Part shown: piece by piece, positions 54,935 through 64,000 of the stretch
Layout of the letters: every line of letters starts with the position of its first letter
Position numbering within the stretch: position 1 is the first letter of the stretch
Assembly (NCBI RefSeq): GCF_032854445.1
Contig: NC_088297.1
Span: forward strand, 20,845,127-20,909,126
DNA length: 64,000 nt
Origin: Liolophura sinensis
Taxonomy: Eukaryota > Mollusca > Polyplacophora > Chitonida > Chitonidae
Direction: 5' to 3'
Notes under the pieces: generated by a model
The model's input: only the letters and a program-made list of their open reading frames with translations
Databases searched by the model: none
What the model was told of the DNA's origin: nothing
Translations under genes and position numbers: made by a program

Positions 54935-55090
54935 TGAATACATGTGTAACAGATGAGGGACTCCACCACATAAGTCACACTACAGCATTGGGCTTCTCAG
55001 CAGCCCAAGCCCAACGCTCTACCAACTGAGCTAAAGGGAAATTCCCTCTAAGTAGTGCTTGTATAAGCACTGGAAAGCTGCTCTTGTTAC
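54935..55090 (-). mobile_element. tRNA-derived SINE-like element, copy 1
   Basis: The minus strand reads TTTAGCTCAGTTGGTAGAGC, a strong A box and D-arm; the second half lacks a proper T-arm, so not a tRNA gene. Shares GCTTGTATAAGCACTGGAAA and AGCTGCTCTTGTTAC with a second copy about 245 bases further. Confidence 0.6.
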
Positions 55091-55174
55091 ACTTCTTCCC
55101 ACTTAAACCCTTCTCCTCCCCCAAGACACACCCATGTCCACAGACCCACAGAGTCCCACACTTCTGGAAGTTGT

Positions 55175-55336
55175 TTGGTCACGGCATCAGTGTAATGGAT
55201 GAATGATTTCACTACGGGGGTCACACCAGGATTTGAACTTGGTCTCAGCAGCCGAAGTCCAGCGTATCTACAAACTGTGAGGAAATTCCCACTAGCCAAT
55301 GCTAGGATAAGCACTAGAAAGCTGCTCCCGTTACAT
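55175..55336 (-). mobile_element. tRNA-derived SINE-like element, copy 2
   Basis: Contains inverted B box CCAGGATTTGAACTTGG and AGTCCAGCGTATCTACAAAC, then GCTAGGATAAGCACTAGAAA as in copy 1. Confidence 0.6.
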
Positions 55337-57865
55337 ATGTACAGTACATGAGCATGAATCTTAAATTCTGTAAATCAGCAATACATAGAACTGTATATAA
55401 TAATTTACTGCAGTTATAATATCTATTAAATTTTTCAGGGAAAGGCCAAAGAAATACTCTGTGTGATTTACACAGGAAACTACATGAATGCAGAAGACTT
55501 CCTGATTTCTGATAATAAGTTGGATGCATTGAGTTAAAACGCTGTACAAGTGGAGAGCAAGTTAATAACATAAATGCCAGTTGCCATGGTAACAAATTAT
55601 TAATTTTTACGCTGTGGTCATTAGTATTTATCTTTGCACATCATCAACCGTGGCCAAGAAAAGTGACTGGACAGCAGATTGCTTTTATAAGGTTATTAAG
55701 CGGATATGGAATCAATTGCAAAGCAAAAATTTTTGTTAAAAAATGATTTGTTCTAGGAAGACAGTAAATATTTCTTGGCTTAGAATGAATGATGATGGTC
55801 TCAAGTTACTTTGGCAATACTGTAGCCATATCAGCTTAGAAGAGCAGACAAACACTAGGTAAGTCCATGTATATGCAGCCTCCCAAAGGTCTTTTTGTGG
55901 TGCTTCCAAACATGGTTTTCATGATTTTTTAATACCATTTTTGCACAGCGAATAAACTGAAAATAAAGGGGGACATCATAGGAGAGACATTTGTGTCCTA
56001 CTAAACAAGCTGAAGAACAGTGACATATGTCACAGATTCTTTATAGCTTCTGAACACGCTTTAATATATAGCTATATTTGCTAACATTTTTACGTACACC
56101 TGGCACATGTACTACTTTTGAATAGTTCTGTTCCATGAAGAGATAAAGAGCTTAAAATATGTTTAGCAGCTAAAACCAGTTTTGAGGTCAATGCGTTTCT
56201 GGTTGTTCAAAACGATCCCTTCATACGGTCCACCTTTAAACTTCAATATATTTCCTCCAAGAAAAAAAATGTCAAAAGAAAAATCCGTATACATGTCGGC
56301 CTATATGCATCAATCAAATATCCAATATATAGTTAAAAAAAGTATACCATTTTAGTTTTTGCGATGATACATACACACTTCCTAAATAACTTATATAATA
56401 AGTCACACGGGAAATTAGTCTATGGGCCAAGGCCCAAAATTTCCCATATTGGCCAGTACCACCCCACGTGGCCAAAATCTCCTTGGTATTATTAAGCTGG
56501 TACATGTCTTTAGTTCATGTTTTGATATGATAGTCATGGCTTATGACCCCTTTAATAAACGTACATATTGTTCAGTGTGTTAACTCGTTTATTGCCAACA
56601 GTCATACAATATTATAAAATGCGCAATTTCAGCCCCCTATCAACTCAGGAACACAGTGTTCACCTTTAAGAATATTTTCTTAACTAATTCAAGCTATTCC
56701 TCTCAAACACAATGGCAGATTTGCTGATAAAAGCCCTCTCTGGGTTGAAAGAGGGGTAAACTACAGGGGCAAGAAAATGTTCTTCAGCAATTTTCATTTC
56801 AGCCTGAAAATGACATACAGTTTATGTTTTGTAAAATTTCAGGGCATTCTGTCATGGTTGTGTTAACAATTAACTGTGCGCTTCAAGTCTAAATACCCAA
56901 ATGGTAAATTTCAAATGGCACACAATAGATTTCCATGACCCTTAACCCCAAACATCAAAGGAAACTGCAAGACTTTTGATTCTTTCAGAGAAACTTTCAC
57001 ACTCTCATTTATCTATCAGCAGGTGCCATGGATGTTTAACATCTTTCTCTTTAATTTGATGTTTTAACTGCAAGGTGGCTGTAATTACAGAACCCTAGGT
57101 GTTGGCAGTCATTAGTTTGTTGTAAGGTTAAACTGTCTGCATAGAGGAGAAACTTTCTCTTTTCATCCGAAACACATAGTAAAGTGATTTATCCAGCTCA
57201 CTGTGAAACGTAATTGTGGACGTTTTGACCTTGAAGTTAAATGTGTCAAGCACAGCACTTTTCGATGGCGAACATTTCTTAAAAGACAGGTTTTCCATTG
57301 AATGTTTTCATTAACTCCCATACAGTCTCTTTCTGTTCCTCCCCTGCCCTACTCCTGGAGGAATGAATGCCCCTCTTTCTGGAGAAGACTCCTCTTTGTG
57401 TACAATCTAGGAGCATCTAAAGCACGACTGCTGCATCAATGTCCTTCTTGGTTGGGGGCAAAGTTTCTTTGGTCAAGTTTTTGGATTGCTCTTGTAGGCA
57501 TGCTGCCATCTGCACCAACTGGCTTGTTTGATTTTGTCCATTAGAGAACAACTGCATCTGCATGATAATACTTGACACATCTTTGTCTGTTTCACTGCTG
57601 GGAGAGAGTGTGCACAAAATTTCATCTCTAAAGAGCGAATATGTTGAGATCTATCAAAAAACATTTTGGGTGGAGCGCTCTGGATAGCTGGTGTATCCCT
57701 AGAAAATCTTCCACAAGTTATAGTTCACAAGCACCTGTAGATACCACAGTCATGTCTTTTGTCATGGTGAAAATGCTACTGATCTAGCAGTCATGTCCCA
57801 TTTTTGAAACTTGTTCGTGTTCAACTCCTGTTGCATGATGTCCACCGCTCATTGTAGAATGTTCC
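55337..57865. other. Intergenic, no gene recognised
   Basis: Only short open frames without motifs. No repeat family recognised. Confidence 0.45.
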
Positions 57866-57869
57866 ATGA

Positions 57870-58048
57870 ACCTAATTTACTTATTTATTTATTTGATTTA
57901 TTTGTTTTACGCTGTAATCAAGAATATTTCACTTACACGACGGTGGTTAGCATTATGGTGGATGATGCCGGAAACCCGGCATAACCCTGGGGAAACCCAT
58001 GACCATCCACAGGTTGCTACCAGACCTTCCCACGTACAACCATGTACC
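57870..58048 (-). mobile_element. SINE-1 copy, antisense
   Basis: TTTATTTATTTGATTTATTT tail, AATCAAGAATATTTCACTTA, inverted centre to GACCTTCCCACGTACAAC. Confidence 0.83.
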
Positions 58049-59320
58049 TAATCATCTAGAGATATCAAGGATTCAGAGTCATCATCAAACAATGAATGAT
58101 CCCTGCCTGCTCCATTCACATAGTAGTGCCTTTATCAACGACTGAAACATCTGTTAAGAAATAATTTGCTGTAGGGTCCATTCAGTTGGTGCATTTATGG
58201 CTCTATACAAGTATGTCTGCATTTTAATATAGTAATTTAGCAGCCTGCATTTATCAAGTGGCAAAAACCTTATGTGACGTCACTGTTCACAATTATATAT
58301 GGTCAGAAAAGGCCACACAGTGTTTTAAGGAAAATTTACTAGGTTGTTTTTGAAAATTTGAAAAACAAAAAAAAAATACATTGTCTGACATACACTTCAT
58401 AATAGTGCTTTTTCTTCTTTTTTGTCTTCAAGCTCATAGTAGACATTTACACTCTGCAAACAGTATTACAGAATAATTTAGTTCTTAATCTTAGTGTTTG
58501 GCGGAACATTCAATTACTAGTACTGTTGATGTAAAGAAATCTGATCAAAGATTTGTTCTGACATTGTAGTTTTCAGACAGGTAAATCACGGGTAATGATA
58601 TGACATGAACGTTTACTTACCTAAGCTAATCTACCTTAACCCAGCGTAATAATGGGCATATAAACTGTTATCAACACAACTGAAAACCTTGTAAGTCTCA
58701 CATGTAAATGTACAGGTCAACTGAATATTTAGCTAACAGCATACATGAAATATAGACAAAATGTGGACTGCTAAACTTTCTTTGCTTCATAAACAATCCA
58801 ACCACCCTCTAAAATTGGACTTATTATATTAATAACTGGGAGTCCATGATATATTGATGTTTTTCTGTTTTTTTGTAATTTGCACTTTATGAAGCAATTT
58901 TTCATTTTATCCAAATGTGTGATAAATCTACCATTGTAGAAAGGCTATCATGCCTCCTACTGAGCCTATTAACATGTTAGTATCAATAAGGTTTGGCCGC
59001 CTCAGTAAGCACCAATATCATGTCTGGCCCATGGACTAGTTGTGTATATTCCTGTATCCTGCAGCTTGTGCCATTTGTATCTGTTTACTAGGTTACCTCC
59101 CTTGGTTTGGGTATACAAACAGTGAAGCGGCTGAAGCAATTCACTGATACATCAGGGTTATTGACACCATCATGATATATTTCTGTATTCTGTCAGTGAG
59201 TAACCATGTCATAAGCTTATGTTGCAAAACACCCATCCATTCAGCGCAGAAGACAGATGTACTGGTTACATCTCAGCCATATCATTATGTTTGCAGACGA
59301 AAAAAGGGAGATAACCTAAC
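58049..59320. other. Intergenic, no gene recognised
   Basis: AT-rich; about 58265-58440 resembles the right part of MITE-D. Otherwise nothing supportable. Confidence 0.4.
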
Positions 59321-59323
59321 CAA

Positions 59324-59692
59324 GAGTGAGTGAGTGCTTGGGGTTTAACGTCGTACTCAACAATTATTCAGTCATATGACGGCGAAGGAATCCTTAGGGT
59401 GCATGTACATGTAATGTGCCTCCTTGTTGCAGGACAGATTTCCACCGCTCTTTTATTTAGTGCTGCTTCACTGAGACGACTTACCGAAGGCAAGTAAGCC
59501 GCCCCACCCGAGCCATTATACTGATACGGGTCAACCAGTTGTCACACTATCCCCTTCATGCTGAATGCCAAGCGAGGAAGTTACAACTTCCTCTTTTAAA
59601 GTCTTAGGTGTGACTCGATCAAGGATTGATCCTGGATCTACAGGTCCCGAAGCGAACGCTCCACCAACTGTGCTATCCGGACCGGCCCTAAC
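59324..59692 (-). mobile_element. SINE-2, full length
   Basis: Inverted 3' end (GTGAGTGAGTGCTTGGGGTT, TAACGTCGTACTCAACAATT), body, and tRNA-like head at 59600-59692: inverted B box GATCAAGGATTGATCCTGGA and A box CCACCAACTGTGCTATC. Best reference copy of this family in the window. Confidence 0.9.
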
Positions 59693-60739
59693 CAAGAGAG
59701 AAATATGGCAGGTTTCCCCATCACCAGGTAGAGCAGCAACTGCAAATGGTTGCACTACAATCAGGGCATACATAGAAACTGGGTGACTACAACTCATAAA
59801 CTCTATGAAAGCTTGTAATATAGAATCATGCTGTGCAAAGTGTTTCATATCGTATTTCTCACAAGCAATGTTTGGTTGATTGGTTGTTTTTACATTGTTA
59901 AAGTGTGTTATGTTTCACCATGTACTACTTGTTACATGGTATGGCCATAAGAGGATCCAACAAGCAGTCTATTTTATTTATTTATTTAATTTTTTAAACA
60001 ACAGTCTTGTTCTCCTTAATCATGCTCACATTCTTTTAAATACCTTACCTTTAGCTTTCCCACTAACATATCATGGACAAAAAAAAAATGTAAGAGGCAG
60101 AGCTCACAGGTGGACTGAACCTGTGACTTCAAAGGTCATGACACTGAAGGATTCTGAATCAAGCTGGATCTGTTTGCCACACTTTTAATCTGTAACAATT
60201 ATATTGATTTATTGCATGTGATGAGCATAAAATGCATTTACAATGTGCACACATGTTGTCATGGTTACAATTACAATCGCACTTATGGTCAAAACCCTTT
60301 AGCGTAATTTAAATCAACGCTTAAATATGAGCATGCTATCTGATTGGTTAAAAGCAACATGATGGCTGTCGGGTGGGATCCATGGGAAACCACTGACAAA
60401 ACTCACTAACGAACTTTAAAAACAAGAGCAGTAAAAGTAAAATAAATTTTCACAGAGCATACTCCATTCTTTTAACTTTTTAATCCTTTAAGTATAAAGT
60501 GACATTAATGTTTACCTGTTTAAATGCAATATACCACACATATCTATGGTACCATTTTGATTTTGGGGTGATATTTGATTGTTTCTGCCATTCACCTTTC
60601 AGGGCTAATTAATTTAGAAATTTTATGACTCTGTGCAGATTAATTGATTTGCCTGATTGGTGTGCAATTCCATATCCAAGAAACATTCCACAGCCTTTTG
60701 TGACTAATACATTTTTCACCTTTAGAGTGAGTTCAGTGT
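59693..60739. other. Intergenic, no gene recognised
   Basis: A SINE-1 tail fragment (antisense, TTGATTTGCCTGATTGGTG) lies at about 60640-60690. No gene evidence. Confidence 0.4.
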
Positions 60740-60922
60740 GTATGTGCCTTATTGGTGGATCATGGTTGTATGCAGGAAGGTCTGTCAGCAGCCTGTGGAT
60801 AGTTGTGAGTTTCCCCTGGGCTCTGCTTGACTTCCACCCACCATAATGCTGGATGTCGTATAAGTAAAAACAGTCATGAATATGGTGTAAACATCAATCA
60901 AATAAATAAATAAATATTTGCG
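60740..60922 (+). mobile_element. SINE-1 copy, head missing
   Basis: GCAGGAAGGTCTGTCAGCAG, GGGCTCTGCTTGACTTCC and a diverged tail with AAATAAATAAATAAATA. Confidence 0.83.
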
Positions 60923-60927
60923 AATGG

Positions 60928-61427
60928 AAAGAATGAATGTATGATTATGGCGCAAGACCACCTCGGCAATACTGCAGCAATATCATGGCAAGAGCATGAT
61001 ATATGAGAGAATGAATTTCAGCCATGTCACAGTGAGAACATAAAATATCAGTCAATGAATGAATGAATGAATGAATGAATGATTATGGCTTAATGTCACC
61101 TCGGCAATACTGCAGCAATATCATGGCAAGAGCATGATATATGAGAGAATGAATTTCAGCCATGTCACAGTGAGAACATAAAATATCAGTCAATGAATGA
61201 ATGAATGAATGAATGAATGATTATGGCTTAATGTCACCTCGGCAATACTGCAGCAATATCATGGCAAGAGCATGATATATGAGAGAATGAATTTCAGCCC
61301 TGTCACAGTGAGAACATAAAATATCAGTCAATGAATGAATGAATGAATGATTATGGCTTAATGTCACCTCGACAACACTGCAGTAATATCATGGCGAAAA
61401 CATGAAATATGAGAGAATGAATGAATG
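60928..61427 (+). repeat. SINE-3 tandem array, 138-bp period
   Basis: Three units and a fourth truncated one, each (GAAT)n then GATTATGGCTTAATGTCACC, TCGGCAATACTGCAGCAATA, and a GAGAGAATGAATTTCAGCC stretch. Starts near 60943, 61081, 61219 and 61349. Confidence 0.88.
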
Positions 61428-61429
61428 AA

Positions 61430-61585
61430 TGATTTATTTATTTATTTGATTGGTGTTTTATTTTTTAACCCGGCAGAGCCTGGGGGAAACCCATGACCAT
61501 CCGCAGGTTGCTGGCAGACTTTCCCACTTACGGCCGGAGAGGAAGCCAGTATGAGACAGACAAACTCACAGCGATGCATTGGAGG
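61430..61585 (-). mobile_element. SINE-1 copy, antisense, between SINE-3 pieces
   Basis: TTTATTTATTTATTTGATTG tail, then a deletion to GGCAGAGCCTGGGGGAAACC and the inverted centre to GAGAGGAAGCCAGTATGAG. SINE-3 sequence resumes at 61588. Confidence 0.83.
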
Positions 61586-61587
61586 AG

Positions 61588-61690
61588 AATGAATGAATGA
61601 TTATGGCTGAAAGCAACCTCAGCAACATTGCAGCCATACTGTGGCGAAGCTGGTACTGAACTCCCACCTTCCGTGTATCTGACTGACTGA
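61588..61690 (+). mobile_element. SINE-3 copy
   Basis: GAATGAATGATTATGGCTGA, CAACATTGCAGCCATACTGT and GGTACTGAACTCCCACC, a longer 3' part than in the array. Confidence 0.65.
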
Positions 61691-62610
61691 TTGAAAAGAC
61701 ATTGATCTTGACATGAACCTTCATAGCCAACCCTCCAGCAATGTTGTACATGAATTTATTAATTAACACTTGCTTGCAACAACATACGTGCACGTTCACA
61801 TACCCAATCAATGCAAAATACAGTCCTAAAACATACATTCATGTATGAAGGTAAATAAAAACATTATGTAAATAGATGTAGATGAAAAATATATAATTTG
61901 TTGCTTTTTTTTTATAAAAAAGAAAGTATTTTTTGTTGAATGTAATGTAGCAGTTTACTACATAGGGCATGTTTTACAGACAAGGATGACGCAGTGGTGT
62001 ATGTCAAGCCCACGAATGCATGTACCTCACTGAAGCATATCATCAGTATATGGTGTCACTGATGTTGAACCAAACTAGTTACTACTGCTTTGTAAATCCA
62101 GCCCCAGACATGTCATGTGTGATACAATAGAGCACTGAGAAAAAAAAAAAAAAAAAAAAAATACTGTATAATTCTTTTTCCGAGAAAGATAGATAGAAGT
62201 ACACATTACATTTTAGGCACAGAATAGCCCAGGGGCACTTGTGTCAGTCATATTAGACATGTTGTATTTGCTTAAACACATTCTAAACTCAATAAAAAAT
62301 ATATGAAAAAAATGTTCATGCATGGCTGACTACCTGAGAATATAAAATGTTAAATCTGCATCAAGCATTTGTTTATTATTTGCTTGTCAGTTCCAACATT
62401 ATTTCAGTCATGATCCCAACAGTAGCTCCTTGAAGACTGGTTGCAATGTTGACATATTAACAGTGCTGCTATAAGCTGCACTGGAATGCCATGCCAAAGA
62501 CACCTGTCATGACATCCCACCCAGTCACAGTGATTTGACATTAGATATGACATCCATTCGAGTCACAGCATATTAAAAGTAGAGGTTAGGGTGCTCCAGC
62601 CATTCACCTT
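61691..62610. other. Intergenic, no gene recognised
   Basis: Contains an A run at about 62139-62160. No open frame with a recognisable motif. Confidence 0.45.
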
Positions 62611-62614
62611 ATAC

Positions 62615-63305
62615 TAACATCAGACATGAAGATACACCCAGTCACACTCTACTACACCAGACATGACAACCCACTCAGACACACTCTCTACTACACGAGA
62701 CATGACAACCCACGAGACATGACAACCCACTCAGACACACTCTCTACTATACCAGACATGACAACCCACCCAGTCACACTCTACTACACCAGACACGACA
62801 ATACACCCAGTCACACTCTCCTACACCAGACTTGACAACCCACCCAGTCACACTCTCCTACACCAGACTTGACAACCCACTCAGACACACTCTACTACAC
62901 CAGACATGACAATCCACCCAGTCACACTCTCCTACACCAGACATGACAACCCACTCAGACACACTCCCCTGCACCAGGCATGACAACCCACCCAATCACA
63001 CTCTCCTACACCAGACACGACAACCCACCCAGTCACACTCTCCTACACCAGACATGACAACCCACTCACACTCCACTGCACCAGACATGACAACCCACCC
63101 AGTCACACTCTACTATACCAGACATGACAACCCACTCAGACACACTCCCCTGCACCAGGCATGACAACCCACCCAATCACACTCTCCTACACCAGACATG
63201 ACAACCCACCCAGTCACACTCTACTACACCAGACACGACAACCCACCCAGTCACACACTCTACTATACCAGACATGACAACCCACTCAGACACACTCCCC
63301 TGCCC
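62615..63305. repeat. 37-bp minisatellite
   Basis: Unit CACCAGACATGACAACCCAC plus CCAGTCACACTCTCCTA; starts at 62789, 62826 and 62863 confirm the period. Two unit types (CCCAGTCACACTC and TCAGACACACTC) alternate irregularly. Confidence 0.93.
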
Positions 63306-63610
63306 CACCCAGTCACAATATACTTACACCAGACATGACACCTTACTCAGTCACAGTACAAAGACACCAGACATAATACCCCACCCAGTCACAATATACT
63401 TACACCAGACATGACACCTTACTCAGTCACAGTACAAAGACACCAGACATAATACCCCACCCAGTCACAATATACTTACACCAGACATGACATCCCAACC
63501 AGCCATAGTATACAGACACCAGACATGACACCACACCCAGTCAAAATATACTTACACCAGACATGACATCTCTTCCAGTTACAATATACTTACACCAGAA
63601 ATGACACCCC
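63306..63610. repeat. ~76-bp dimeric repeat
   Basis: CACAATATACTTACACCAGA and CACAGTACAAAGACACCAGA half-units alternate; a diverged relative of the 37-bp unit. Confidence 0.85.
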
Positions 63611-64000
63611 ACCCAGTCACAGAATACTGACACCAGAAATTAAATGACACCCTGCCCAGTCATAGCACACTGAAACCAGATGCAACAACCCACCCAGTTA
63701 CAGAATACTGACACCAGAAATTAAATGACACCCTGCCCAGTCATAGTACACTGAAACCAGATGCAACAACCCACCCAGTTACAGAATACTGACACCAGAA
63801 ATTAAATGACACCCTGCCCAGTCATAGCACACTGAAACCAGATGCAACAACCCACCCAGTTACAGAATACTGACACCAGAAATTAAATGACACCTTGCCC
63901 AGTCATAGTACACTGAAACCAGATGCAACAACCCACCCAGTTACAGAATACTGACACCAGAAATTAAATGACACCCTGCCCAGTCATAGTACACTGAAAC
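63611..64000. repeat. 81-bp repeat running off the right edge
   Basis: Unit with CAGAATACTGACACCAGAAA, TTAAATGACACCCTGCCCAG, TCATAGTACACTGAAACCAG, ATGCAACAACCCACCCAGTT; starts at 63629, 63710, 63791, 63872 and 63953. Nearly identical units; continues beyond the window. Confidence 0.94.

Noticed and set aside
54935-55336. Possible tRNA genes on the minus strand
   Set aside because: A-box or B-box sequences are good, but the cloverleaf arms do not pair and the two copies share non-tRNA sequence, so they are SINE-like.

Overview
This is invertebrate nuclear DNA: multi-exon genes with short exons in long AT-rich introns, many tRNA-derived SINEs, inverted-repeat elements and minisatellites. The SINE families and the protein divergence point to a lophotrochozoan, most likely a mollusc (bivalve or gastropod). 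The species cannot be read from the window.

Two protein-coding genes are well supported and convergent (tail to tail). Plus strand, 3682-17464: a gamma-syntrophin-type gene. Fourteen coding exons give 466 visible residues (PDZ, PH, SU region); only a short N-terminal exon is missing. The frame closes only if intron 4 is a GC-AG intron. Minus strand, 53470-35659: an FBXO10-type F-box protein. Fourteen exons give 4206 coding bases, 1401 residues plus stop, with an N-terminal F-box, a right-handed beta-helix, a large disordered insert and a C-terminal CILL CaaX box. All exon phases agree. Syntrophins are adaptors of the dystrophin complex and FBXO10 is the substrate receptor of an SCF ubiquitin ligase; nothing in the window links the two functionally.

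Layout: 1-3680, upstream of the first visible syntrophin exon, with SINE fragments and a small unidentified ORF; 3682-17464, syntrophin, whose introns hold a reverse-transcriptase fragment, a BED-like fragment, a 30-bp array and an 83-bp array; 17465-35658, intergenic and 3'-flanking DNA with 33-, 49-, 43- and about 84-bp arrays; 35659-53470, FBXO10, with an 86-bp array in intron 11; 53471-64000, no recognised gene, SINEs, and complex minisatellites that run off the right edge.

The most striking observation is that in both genes a tandem array has grown from an exon-intron junction, so each unit carries the end of the exon plus its splice donor: 14 donor positions at 83-bp spacing in syntrophin and 10 at 86-bp spacing in FBXO10. 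A third array (49 bp, about 31 units) has expanded inside a single SINE copy.
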